A stretch of DNA of 64,000 bases from Brevundimonas sp. GTDB lineage: Bacteria; Pseudomonadota; Alphaproteobacteria; Caulobacterales; Caulobacteraceae. A program made the translations under genes and the position numbers. The stretch is taken from positions 1 to 64,000 of the forward strand of contig NZ_JAIXTC010000027.1 in NCBI RefSeq assembly GCF_027484365.1, written 5' to 3'. Every line of letters starts with the position of its first letter. Position 1 is the stretch's first letter. A model generated the notes under the pieces. The model saw only the letters and a list, made by a program, of their open reading frames with translations, was not told the DNA's origin and ran no database searches. This document shows, in pieces, positions 51,412 through 59,595 of this stretch.

Positions 51412-52563
51412 GTGGACCCGTCTCGTATCAGCCTTCGCCATCTCAGAGCCTTCCTCGCGGTAGCAGAGGCTGGAAGCGCCACGGGTGCTGCCACGGCGAT
51501 TAACCTGACCCAATCTGCGGTCACTCAGGCCATCGCGCGCCTGGAGCGTGATCTCGCGTTGCCGCTGTTTCAAAGACTTCCCAGAGGAATGGCCCTGACC
51601 GAAGCGGGCCGGATGCTTGCGATACGGGCTGCCGCCGTGTTCCGACTTATCGAGGGGCCGCCGCCATCGACCGTCCAGATGAACGCGTTCCTGGCTGTCG
51701 CGGACGCCGGCACGTACTCAGCGGCGGCTGCTGCGACCGGGCTAAGCGAATCTGCGCTTCATCGCGCCGTCTCTGATCTGTCCAGCGGAACCCGTGATGG
51801 TGTGTTGGAGCGTCGCGGAAGGGGCTTGGCGTTGACAGCCAAGGGGCGTGGGCTTGCCCGTCGTCTGCGCTTGGGAAGAGCCGAGCTTCGTTCGGCCATC
51901 GCTGAGCTCGCCGAACTGGAAGGGCGGGACGTGGGCCGTATCGTTGTCGGCGCGATGCCACTGTCGCGCGCCCGACCACTTCCGGCAGCTCTGGCGGCGT
52001 TTGCATCGGTGCGACCCCTCGTAGACGTAGCCATTGTCGAAGGCTCTTACGTGGATCTGGTCGGTCCGCTGAGAGACGGCCAGATCGACATAATGATTGG
52101 CGCCCTGCGGCCCGCGTCGGTGGCTGCCGACCTGCTGCAAACGCCATTGTTTGACGATCATCCGGTTATCACCGGACGGCCCGGTCACCCGTTGTCCACT
52201 CGCCCAAGCCCTCCAACAGCCGAGGATTTGATGGCCTTTCCCTGGATCGTGCCTGCTGAGGGCACCCCTTTACGAGCGCAGTGGAACGCAATGTTTGCGG
52301 CCGTTGGCGCAACTCCACCAAGGGTGCCCATCGAGTGCGGATCTATGGTGTTGATCCGGGATCTCCTGGTGCGCGGGGATTACCTGACGCTCTTGTCGCC
52401 CTCTCAGATCGCTGTCGAGCTAAGATCTGGGTGGCTGCAATCAGTGGCGACACCTCCGGGCGATCTGCGACGCACGATCGGGGTGACCGTCCGAAGCGAT
52501 TGGAGGCCGACCAAGGCACAGCGCCAGTTCCTGCAGATTCTGGTGGCGGAGGCCGATATTTGA
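51412..52563 (+). CDS. LysR-type regulator with two tandem HTH domains, GTG start
   Basis: The protein (383 residues) is about 80 longer than normal LysR regulators. Residues 7-66 form one winged HTH (LRHLRAFLAVAEAGSATGAA, LTQSAVTQAIARLERDLAL, LFQRLPRGMALTEAGRML), and residues 87-147 repeat it (VQMNAFLAVADAGTYSAAAA, LSESALHRAVSDL, LERRGRGLALTAKGRGLARR). The effector-binding domain follows from about 175 (GRIVVGAMPLSRARPLPAAL). The regulator would sense gallate or a pathway intermediate. It heads a run of genes (dehydrogenase, ligJ, GMC) on the same strand and is divergent from ligK. GTG 51412 is the only sensible start in frame. Confidence 0.92.
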   Translation: MDPSRISLRHLRAFLAVAEAGSATGAATAINLTQSAVTQAIARLERDLALPLFQRLPRGMALTEAGRMLAIRAAAVFRLIEGPPPSTVQMNAFLAVADAGTYSAAAAATGLSESALHRAVSDLSSGTRDGVLERRGRGLALTAKGRGLARRLRLGRAELRSAIAELAELEGRDVGRIVVGAMPLSRARPLPAALAAFASVRPLVDVAIVEGSYVDLVGPLRDGQIDIMIGALRPASVAADLLQTPLFDDHPVITGRPGHPLSTRPSPPTAEDLMAFPWIVPAEGTPLRAQWNAMFAAVGATPPRVPIECGSMVLIRDLLVRGDYLTLLSPSQIAVELRSGWLQSVATPPGDLRRTIGVTVRSDWRPTKAQRQFLQILVAEADI

Positions 52564-52633
52564 TTCACATCCCCTAATAGGAACGCCGGTGTTTGCGTTG
52601 GTCGGCGCCCGGTGGCGGTCCTATCCGACCCAG

Positions 52634-53515
52634 ATGACCACTGCGTCGTTGTCGATGATCGGGTTCGGTGAGGCGGGGCGTACCTTTGCCTTGGCCGGGC
52701 AGTGGGCGGATCAGGCGCAGGTCTACGACCGCCTAACCGACGACATTAATATGCAGGCGTCGATGCGTGCAGAGTACGGCGCCGCTCGCGTGCGCGGCCA
52801 ACTGACCTGCGCGGCCGCCGTCACCGGTTGCCGAATTGTCCTGTCTCAGGTGACTGCGGACCAAGCGCTCGCATCGGCCTTGGAGGTCAGTCAGTCTATC
52901 GAGGCGAACGCTTTGTATTGCGATCTCAACAGCGTAGCCCCGGAGACAAAGCGCGCCTCCGCCGAGATTATCGAGGCGGCGGGCGGACGTTATGTCGACG
53001 TTGCGGTGATGTCTCCCGTGCAGCCGGCGGCACTCGCAGTTCCGTTGCTGTTGTCCGGACACCGCGCAGATGAGGCCGCGAAGATCCTAATCTCCCTTGG
53101 CTTCTCAAACGTTCGCGTGGTCGGGCCACAGGTCGGTCGCGCGTCATCCATCAAGATGATCCGCTCGGTCATGATCAAGGGCATGGAAGCCCTGATCGCC
53201 GAATGCATCCTGGCGGCCAGCCAAGCCGGTGTTCTCGACGAAGTCGTCAACTCTCTGGACGCAAGCTGGCCCGGCGCGCACTGGGCGGCGCGCGCCGACT
53301 ACAACCTCGACCGGATGATGGTTCACGGTTCGCGGCGCTCTGCGGAGATGGAGGAAGTTGTCCGCACGCTCGATGATATGGGCGTCGATTCGGACATGAG
53401 CCGGGCTACGGCGGTCCGGCAGGCGGCCCTCGGCGCGATGGGATTGAAGACGCCGCCGGAAGGTCTCCTCGCCAAGATCGCTTCCATCCATAACCGAAGG
53501 ACGGAGGCCGCATGA
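52634..53515 (+). CDS. NAD(P)-dependent dehydrogenase of the 6-phosphogluconate/3-hydroxyisobutyrate type (DUF1932 C-terminus)
   Basis: The 293-residue protein starts at a Rossmann fold (LSMIGFGEAGRTFA), has a second-domain segment YCDLNSVAPETKRASAEIIE, the RYVDVAVMSPVQPAALAVPL loop, and an all-helical C-terminal part (SSIKMIRSVMIKGMEALIAE with the conserved Lys). It overlaps ligJ by 4 bp, so it belongs to the gallate operon, but no dehydrogenase is required between gallate and pyruvate/oxaloacetate. It may act on a side product or a related aromatic. ATG 52634 matches the family N-terminus; GTG 52589 has the better ribosome-binding site (AGGA) and would add 15 residues. Confidence 0.8.
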   Translation: MTTASLSMIGFGEAGRTFALAGQWADQAQVYDRLTDDINMQASMRAEYGAARVRGQLTCAAAVTGCRIVLSQVTADQALASALEVSQSIEANALYCDLNSVAPETKRASAEIIEAAGGRYVDVAVMSPVQPAALAVPLLLSGHRADEAAKILISLGFSNVRVVGPQVGRASSIKMIRSVMIKGMEALIAECILAASQAGVLDEVVNSLDASWPGAHWAARADYNLDRMMVHGSRRSAEMEEVVRTLDDMGVDSDMSRATAVRQAALGAMGLKTPPEGLLAKIASIHNRRTEAA

Positions 53516-54534
53516 CTCTGATCATCGACTGTCACGGCCACTATACCACCGCGCCGGAGGCCCATAATCGGTGGCGCGAGGCCCAAGTGGCCGCTTTCAA
53601 AGCCGGGACGCAGGCGCCGCATTATCCCGACATCTCCGATGACGACATTCGCGAGACGATCGAGAACAACCAGTTGAAGCTGCTACGCGAACGCGGGGCC
53701 GATCTGACGATCTTTTCGCCCCGCGCCTCGACCATGCAGCCTCATGTCGGTGACGAGGCGGTAAGCCTTGAGTGGGCACGGCGCTGTAACGACCTGATCG
53801 CGCGCGTTGTCGGCCTCTACCCGCAGACCTTCGTCGGGGTTTGCATGCTGCCCCAGTCTCCCAAGGCGGACCTGGCTGGATCGATCGCTGAACTGGAGCG
53901 GTGCGTCACCGAGCTGGACTTCATCGGCTGTAACCTGAACCCCGACCCGGGCGGCGGCCATTTCGATCACCCGCCGCTGACCGATCGATACTGGTATCCA
54001 TTCTACGAGAAGATGGTCGAGCTGGATGTGCCGGCCATGATCCATGTCTCCGGCAGTTGCAATCACGCGCTGCACGCGACGGGCGCCTACTACATAGCCG
54101 CCGACACCGTCGCCTTCATGCAGCTCATTGAAGGCGACCTGTTCAAAGACTTCCCCACGCTGCGCTTCATCATCCCGCATGGGGGAGGAGCCGTTCCCTA
54201 TCATTGGGGGCGTTACCGCGGCTTGGCTGACATGCTGAAGAAGCCCGCCCTGGCGTCGCACCTGATGAACAACGTCTTTTTCGACACATGTGTTTACCAC
54301 CAGCCCGGTGTCGATCTGCTCGCCAAGGTCATCGACACCAAGAACATTCTATTCGGTTCTGAAATGGTCGGGGCCGTGCGCGGTATCGATCCTGAAACAG
54401 GCCAGTTCTTCGACGACACCAAGCGCTATGTCGATGCGCTCGACATCACGGCCGAACAGCGCCACGCCATCTTTGAGGGCAATGCGCGGCGTGTGTTTCC
54501 ACGTCTCGACGAAAAGTTGCGTAGCGCAACATGA
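53512..54534 (+). CDS. ligJ: 4-Oxalomesaconate hydratase (LigJ, amidohydrolase fold)
   Basis: The protein (340 residues) follows LigJ of Sphingobium from end to end: IIDCHGHYTTAPEAHNRWRE, ISDDDIRETIENNQLKLL, DLTIFSPRASTMQPHVGDE, GVCMLPQSPKADLAGSIAEL, CNLNPDPGGGHFDHPPLTDR, HVSGSCNHALHATGAYY, FIIPHGGGAVPYHWGR and ILFGSEMVGAVRGIDPETG. Metal-binding His residues lie in CHGHY and PHGGG. It adds water to 4-oxalomesaconate, giving 4-carboxy-4-hydroxy-2-oxoadipate for LigK. It overlaps the genes before and after it by 4 bp (ATGA). This is the Sphingobium-type hydratase, not the unrelated GalB of Pseudomonas. Confidence 0.95.
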   Translation: MTLIIDCHGHYTTAPEAHNRWREAQVAAFKAGTQAPHYPDISDDDIRETIENNQLKLLRERGADLTIFSPRASTMQPHVGDEAVSLEWARRCNDLIARVVGLYPQTFVGVCMLPQSPKADLAGSIAELERCVTELDFIGCNLNPDPGGGHFDHPPLTDRYWYPFYEKMVELDVPAMIHVSGSCNHALHATGAYYIAADTVAFMQLIEGDLFKDFPTLRFIIPHGGGAVPYHWGRYRGLADMLKKPALASHLMNNVFFDTCVYHQPGVDLLAKVIDTKNILFGSEMVGAVRGIDPETGQFFDDTKRYVDALDITAEQRHAIFEGNARRVFPRLDEKLRSAT

Positions 54535-56195
54535 CCTCGTGCGACGCAGGCCAGCTCAGCGAGGAGTTTGACTTCATCGTCGTGGGTGGCGGAAGTGCCG
54601 GCTGCGCGGCGGCCAACAGACTGGTGACACGTCATGGCGCGACCGTATTGCTCCTCGAAGCGGGCCCAGACAAGCAGAGCCCCTTGGCGGTGATCCCGGC
54701 CGGAACGGTGAAGATGTGGCGTGGCCAGACGGGCTATGTCGGGCGTTTCCATTCCGAACCCCAAACGGGTCTCGACGGCCGAATTGTTCCCCTTGAACAC
54801 GGCAGTGTTCTCGGCGGTGGAAGCTCCATCAACATGATGGCTTACATGCGTGGCTCAAGGGACGACTACGCCGGCTGGAGCGAGGCCGCCGGAGCCGGCT
54901 GGGGGTGGGAGGATCTTCTTCCATACTTTCGGGAGCAGGAAGGCAATCAGCGGTTCGATAATGAATCGCATGGCGGCGACGGACCGTTGAAGGTCTCAAG
55001 TCCCGTCTATCGATCCGAGCTCAGCCACCGGTTCGCTCGGGCCATGCAGAGGATGGGCGTGCCTTTCCGGGCCGATCTCACCGACGGGTATCTGGGCGGC
55101 GTCGGATATTCGCAGTGCACGATTGATGGCGTCAAACGCAGCAGCGCCGTTGAGGCCTTCATTGATCCTATCCGGCGGGACAATCGGCTCAGGCTCGTGA
55201 CACGAGCCTTCGTTACAAGGATCAACTTCCAGGGCCGGGCGGCCATAGGCGTTGATTACCTCGTTGATGGAGCCCTGCGCCGTGCCACAGCGCGGCAGGA
55301 GGTGGTTCTGACGGCGGGCGCATACGTGACCCCGAAACTCCTGATGTTATCCGGCATCGGAGAGGCTTCCGCCCTTGAGACGCTTGGCATTCCTGTCTTG
55401 GCCGACAGACCAGGGGTCGGCCGGAATCTGCAGGACCATCACTACTCGGTCGTCAGCGCCCCAGCACCCGCCGGGAGCGGCTTTTATGCCCAAGATCGCG
55501 GGTTTGCCATGATCGTGAACGGCCTTCGCTACCTCCTGTTCAAGGATGGTCCGGCGGCGGTGAGCGGGTCCGAGAGCATGGCGTTCCTGCCATTCGAGCC
55601 TTCAAGCGGGGAGGTCGAATTCCAGCTCTACTGTATGGCGCTCATGCATCCCACGGTTCCCGCCGAGCTACAGACCCATGGCCTCACACTGTTGGTGAAT
55701 CTTCTCGCTCCACGCGCGAGAGGGACCATCAGCCTCCAGTCCGCAGACCCCGCCGATACGCCTATGATCGACCTCGGGTGGCTTGTCGATGAGGAGGATC
55801 GCCAAGCGATGCTGCGCGCGTTCCGCTATGCCCGGCGGGTCCTCGCCCAACCGCCCTTGTCCGACGTACTGGGTGAAGAGGTCTGGCCCGGCGTGAAGGT
55901 CCAGAGCGATGATGATCTTCTCGCGCATATCCGCAAAACGCTCGTGAGCAATCATCACCCAGGCGGCACCTGCCGGATGGGCCGTCCAGAAGCACCAGAT
56001 TCGGTCGTCGATGCGCGCCTTCGGGTCTTGGGCGTGGATCGCCTCCGCGTGATGGACGCATCCATGATGCCGGTGCTGATCCGTGCCGGGACGAATGCGA
56101 CGGCCATGGCAGTGGCTGCGAGAGGCGTAGATCTGATGATGGCGGAGGTCGCCAATCGGTCGCCAACAGAAACGTTTACAATCCATGCAAACTAA
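54531..56195 (+). CDS. GMC-family FAD alcohol dehydrogenase/oxidase
   Basis: A 554-residue flavoprotein with the GMC FAD motif FDFIVVGGGSAGCAAANRL at the N-terminus, GMC signature 1 around EHGSVLGGGSSINMMAYMRGS, signature 2 TAGAYVTPKLLMLSGIGEA, and C-terminal active-site SNHHPGGTCRMG with catalytic His plus RAGTNATAMAVAARGVDLM. It oxidises a primary alcohol to an aldehyde, electrons going to a quinone or oxygen. With the aldehyde dehydrogenase after it, it could convert a benzyl-alcohol-type compound to an aromatic acid such as gallate. The start overlaps ligJ by 4 bp. A TCAA-N4-TTGA box begins exactly after its stop. Confidence 0.9.
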   Translation: MTSCDAGQLSEEFDFIVVGGGSAGCAAANRLVTRHGATVLLLEAGPDKQSPLAVIPAGTVKMWRGQTGYVGRFHSEPQTGLDGRIVPLEHGSVLGGGSSINMMAYMRGSRDDYAGWSEAAGAGWGWEDLLPYFREQEGNQRFDNESHGGDGPLKVSSPVYRSELSHRFARAMQRMGVPFRADLTDGYLGGVGYSQCTIDGVKRSSAVEAFIDPIRRDNRLRLVTRAFVTRINFQGRAAIGVDYLVDGALRRATARQEVVLTAGAYVTPKLLMLSGIGEASALETLGIPVLADRPGVGRNLQDHHYSVVSAPAPAGSGFYAQDRGFAMIVNGLRYLLFKDGPAAVSGSESMAFLPFEPSSGEVEFQLYCMALMHPTVPAELQTHGLTLLVNLLAPRARGTISLQSADPADTPMIDLGWLVDEEDRQAMLRAFRYARRVLAQPPLSDVLGEEVWPGVKVQSDDDLLAHIRKTLVSNHHPGGTCRMGRPEAPDSVVDARLRVLGVDRLRVMDASMMPVLIRAGTNATAMAVAARGVDLMMAEVANRSPTETFTIHAN

Positions 56196-56207
56196 TCAAC
56201 ATATTGA
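56196..56207. promoter_or_regulatory. TCAA-N4-TTGA box before the aldehyde dehydrogenase operon
   Basis: TCAA-CATA-TTGA, within ATCAACATATTGACGAG, one base different from the box at 59509-59525. It lies 189 bp before the aldehyde dehydrogenase start, directly after the GMC stop codon. Confidence 0.55.
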
Positions 56208-56384
56208 CGAGATCGTCAGTCCTGCTTACGCAGGCAGGGCCGAACCGGGCGCGCTGGTCAAAGATCCGGACATGGCCTGGGAGATAAAGATGCAGGATGC
56301 CCGAACGACCGAAGTCGCCGATTGCAGCGGGCTGCCGGCTTCCTTTCTCAGTGTGGGGCCCGCTGAAAGGCAGAAGACCTGCTC

Positions 56385-57851
56385 ATGACGTCGCTGCAGC
56401 CTGACATCCGTTTCCCAAGTCGTGCTGGACTTCCCTTCGGCGGGAGTTGGGTGAACCCTGTCGCGGGTTCAATAGTCACCAGCGTAAACCCGGCCAACGG
56501 GAGGCCTCTCGCGACGTTTGCTGAGGCAGGGGCAGGGGATGTGGATGCGGTCGTCGCTGCCGCCAAAGCAGGGTTCAGCGCTTGGCGACGCAGTAGCCCG
56601 CCTGAGCGGGCGGCAGCACTGCGCCAAATGGCAGGTGTCTTGCGCGACAATGCCGAAGAGCTGGCGATCCTTGAAGCTGCCGATTGTGGCAATCCTGTTC
56701 GCAACGCCCGGATTGACGTCCTCATCGCCGCAGCTTCGCTTGAGTTCTTCGCCGGCTTGGTGACGGAGGCCAAGGGCGACACGATTCCGGTTGGACCAGA
56801 TGCCCTGAACTTTACACGGCGGGAACCGCGTGGAGTCGTCGCGCGCATCGTAGCCTTCAACCACCCTCTCATGTTTGTCGCGTTGAAGGCCGCAGCACCG
56901 CTCGCCGTCGGCAACTCTGTCATCATCAAGCCGGCTGAACAGGCGCCTCTGTCAGCCCTCCGGTTTGCTGAACTGATTGACGGGATTCTGCCTCCTGGCG
57001 TCTTCAACATCGTGCCAGGCGATCGCGCCTTCGGCGCGGGTCTGGTCAGCCATCCCGGTGTCGCGATGGTCGGGCTGGTCGGGAGCATCGCGACCGGAAA
57101 AGCTGTGCTGAGAGGCGCGGCCGAGACCATAAAACCTGTGGTGCTGGAACTGGGTGGAAAAAACGCCCTGATCGCCTGCGCGGACGCCGATCCCGAAGTA
57201 GTTGCTCGCGCCATGATCACGGGAATGAACTTCAACTGGTGCGGCCAGTCCTGTGGATCGACCAGCAGGGCATTCCTGCATGCTTCCATTCATGATGACG
57301 TAGTCGAGCGTTTGGTTGGCGAGGTCGCGTCTTTCGTGCCGGGCAACCCGCTTGATCCGGCGACTACGATGGGGTCTTTGATTTCGCGGGCTCATTACGA
57401 CCGCGTCCTCGACTATATCGGCTCAGGCGAAGCCGAAGGCGCTCGCATGCTGGTTGGCGGGCCGGTGGAGGGCGATGCGAGCCTTGCCGAGGGCGCATTC
57501 GTCAGCCCCACGATTTTTGTCGATGTGACATCCGCAATGCGCATCGCTCGCGAGGAAATCTTTGGCCCCGTTCTCTCGGTGCTCAAGTGGTCAGACGAGG
57601 ACGCGATGCTTGAGGAGGTCAATGCCCTTGAGTACGGCCTGACCTGTTCGATCTGGACCCGCGATATTTCTGCGGCACATCGTCTCTCGCATGAGGTCGA
57701 AGCCGGTCAGGTCTGGATCAACGATGTGGGTAAGCACATCACCGGCGCGCCTTTCGGAGGCTACAAGCAGTCAGGGCTAGGACGGGAAGGCGGGATTGAG
57801 GAGCTCTACGCCTGCACCCAGGAAAAGAACGTCTACGTGAACCTGACCTGA
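56385..57851 (+). CDS. Aldehyde dehydrogenase (aromatic aldehyde type)
   Basis: The 488-residue protein has the ALDH fold: FNHPLMFVALKAAAPLAVGN, VIIKPAEQAPLSALRFAEL, the Glu motif PVVLELGGKNALIACADAD (Glu about 256) and the catalytic Cys290 in NWCGQSCGSTSRAF, then EEIFGPVLSVLKW and PFGGYKQSGLGREGG. It oxidises an aldehyde to an acid with NAD(P). It lies 190 bp after the GMC gene and its product may be gallate or another benzoate. A 1-bp gap separates it from the NIPSNAP gene. No strong ribosome-binding site precedes ATG 56385 (AGGCAG at some distance). Confidence 0.92.
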   Translation: MTSLQPDIRFPSRAGLPFGGSWVNPVAGSIVTSVNPANGRPLATFAEAGAGDVDAVVAAAKAGFSAWRRSSPPERAAALRQMAGVLRDNAEELAILEAADCGNPVRNARIDVLIAAASLEFFAGLVTEAKGDTIPVGPDALNFTRREPRGVVARIVAFNHPLMFVALKAAAPLAVGNSVIIKPAEQAPLSALRFAELIDGILPPGVFNIVPGDRAFGAGLVSHPGVAMVGLVGSIATGKAVLRGAAETIKPVVLELGGKNALIACADADPEVVARAMITGMNFNWCGQSCGSTSRAFLHASIHDDVVERLVGEVASFVPGNPLDPATTMGSLISRAHYDRVLDYIGSGEAEGARMLVGGPVEGDASLAEGAFVSPTIFVDVTSAMRIAREEIFGPVLSVLKWSDEDAMLEEVNALEYGLTCSIWTRDISAAHRLSHEVEAGQVWINDVGKHITGAPFGGYKQSGLGREGGIEELYACTQEKNVYVNLT

Positions 57852-57852
57852 C

Positions 57853-58194
57853 ATGCTCGTGGAACTCAGGACATACACGTTCGAAGCAGGCGCGCTGCCC
57901 GTCTTTTTGGCAGCGTACAGAGCCGGACCAGATCGCCTGCAGGAGTCAATTCTCGGCGACCGCGTCGGCTATTACGTCGCCGAGACCGGTGACGTGAACG
58001 AGTTGGTCCATCTCTGGCGCTACGAAAGCTTTGAGGATCGTCGGGCGCGCCGTGCGGAACTCGCAGCTCGCCCCGAGTGGGCGGACTTCCTGCGCGGGAT
58101 TCTTCCTCTCCTGAAGTCTCAGCAGTCGCGGATCCTGACGCCTGTCGAGCTTCCGCATGCCGTATCCCAGACTCAGCAGCAGGCAGACGGATGA
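57853..58194 (+). CDS. NIPSNAP-family small protein
   Basis: The 113-residue protein has the NIPSNAP/dimeric alpha-beta-barrel pattern: MLVELRTYTFEAGALPVFLAAYRAG then VGYYVAETGDVNELVHLWRYESFEDRRARRAELAARPEW. Such ferredoxin-like folds in catabolic operons often bind or isomerise aromatic intermediates, but none has a settled reaction. It is coupled on both sides: 1 bp after the aldehyde dehydrogenase and overlapping the MFS gene by 4 bp. Confidence 0.85.
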   Translation: MLVELRTYTFEAGALPVFLAAYRAGPDRLQESILGDRVGYYVAETGDVNELVHLWRYESFEDRRARRAELAARPEWADFLRGILPLLKSQQSRILTPVELPHAVSQTQQQADG

Positions 58195-59450
58195 CCGCGA
58201 ACAGCGAAAACCTGGTCAGGGACGCGGAACGGCTCAAGGTTGACGGTCAGATCTCCCCGGGCTGGAAAGCCGCGTTCGTCGGCATGTTCGCGTTCATAGT
58301 CGGCCCGACCGCGCTCCTGGCAACGACCTTCAGCGTGCTCGCCGCCGGGCTCGAAGCCGAAACGGGATGGTCCCACAGCAGTGTTGCCTATGGCGCGACC
58401 CTGATTTCTCTGGCCCTTGTGGTCTCGGCGCCCATCCAGGGGTTCCTCGTCGACAGGGTCGGACCCCGACGGCTCATTCTAATCTGCGCCCCCCTCTACG
58501 GCTTGGGGTTGATCGCCCTGAACCTGGCAAAACAGGATATCGCGGCCTTCTACCTTGCCTGTGTCCTGATGATTTTCGCCAGTCTTGGCCTTTGGCCGGC
58601 GTCCTACATGAGGGTGTTGGCAAGCTGGTTCCAACGGCGGCTCGGTCTGGCGATCGCCACGGTTATGATGGGCGCCAGCATCAGCACGATCATTATGCCC
58701 GTGCTGATGAAGTACAGCTTTGCGGCGCTCGGTTGGGGAGGCACTTATGCTGCTCTGGGCGTGTTCGTTATCCTCGTTGTTTGGCCCGCGCTCATTCGGT
58801 GGATGCGTATGGCTCCCGCAGCGGTCGAAGCGGTGATCTCGATCCCCCTGGACAATGCCAAGGCCCTGGTCCTTACGACGAGACCAATCTTCTGGATTGG
58901 CCTGGCGGTCTTCTTTGGTTTCGGGCTGGCAAACGCAGCGATCCTCGCCCACGGCGTAGCCATTTTGAGGTGGTATGGGCTCGAGGCGGGAGATGCGCTG
59001 CAGCTCATGTCAACCGTGGGCGCGGGCCTTCTGGTCGGCCGGGTGGCCACGGGATGGGTTCTGGACCGCACGGATGTTCGGCTGGTCGGCCTCTTCATGT
59101 TCACCATCTTGACGATAACGTTCGTGCTTCAGCTGTCGCCGGCTGCGGGTCACCTCGCCGTTGCTCTCGCTGCTCTCGGCGGCATCGTCATTGGCGCCGA
59201 ATTTGACATCCTCGGAGTGTTCGTCCGCCGTCACTTCCCTGTCACCGGCTTCGGCCGTGTCTACGGATTCACTTTCGCGATCTTCAACCTCGGAAATGCG
59301 ATCGGCGTTGCAGTTCTGGCGTTCGCGTTTCAGCAGTCCAACTCGTTTGCCGCGCCTCTCGCCGCCCTCGCCGCGATCAGTCTCGGATGCGGTCTCCTGT
59401 TCCTCACGGTGCCAAAGGACCGTCCCTCGCGGGCTCCCCTTACGAGCTAG
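58191..59450 (+). CDS. MFS transporter
   Basis: A 419-residue membrane protein with about 12 hydrophobic segments and the MFS loop signature IQGFLVDRVGPRRLILICAP. The second half includes LLVGRVATGWVLDRTDVRLVGL, and the general pattern is that of the monocarboxylate/oxalate-formate-type (MCT/OFA) transporters. The cluster already has an AAHS-type gene at 63209, so the two importers probably handle different substrates or one exports a by-product. The start overlaps NIPSNAP by 4 bp. Confidence 0.85.
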   Translation: MTANSENLVRDAERLKVDGQISPGWKAAFVGMFAFIVGPTALLATTFSVLAAGLEAETGWSHSSVAYGATLISLALVVSAPIQGFLVDRVGPRRLILICAPLYGLGLIALNLAKQDIAAFYLACVLMIFASLGLWPASYMRVLASWFQRRLGLAIATVMMGASISTIIMPVLMKYSFAALGWGGTYAALGVFVILVVWPALIRWMRMAPAAVEAVISIPLDNAKALVLTTRPIFWIGLAVFFGFGLANAAILAHGVAILRWYGLEAGDALQLMSTVGAGLLVGRVATGWVLDRTDVRLVGLFMFTILTITFVLQLSPAAGHLAVALAALGGIVIGAEFDILGVFVRRHFPVTGFGRVYGFTFAIFNLGNAIGVAVLAFAFQQSNSFAAPLAALAAISLGCGLLFLTVPKDRPSRAPLTS

Positions 59451-59509
59451 CGGGGGTGGCGGGGCGTGACGAATTTGTCCTCCCGCAGAGGATAGTCAAT
59501 TCATGTTCA

Positions 59510-59521
59510 TCAACGTATTGA
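59510..59521. promoter_or_regulatory. TCAA-N4-TTGA box before the gallate-cluster TBDR
   Basis: TCAA-CGTA-TTGA in ATCAACGTATTGACGAG, 86 bp before the TBDR start. Same core as at 48467; flanks match the box at 56196. The TTGACG may double as a -35 element. Confidence 0.6.
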
Positions 59522-59595
59522 CGAGTTACGTAAAGCCAAGTAGTTGGAATTCAAGCCACGAAGAGGGCTTAATTTAACGAAGTCGGAGAGGGACA

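Noticed and set aside
56185-56388. 67-codon frame between the GMC and aldehyde dehydrogenase genes
   Set aside because: It overlaps the end of one gene, the regulatory box and the start of the next, and has no ribosome-binding site or family resemblance; more likely the leader of the aldehyde dehydrogenase unit.
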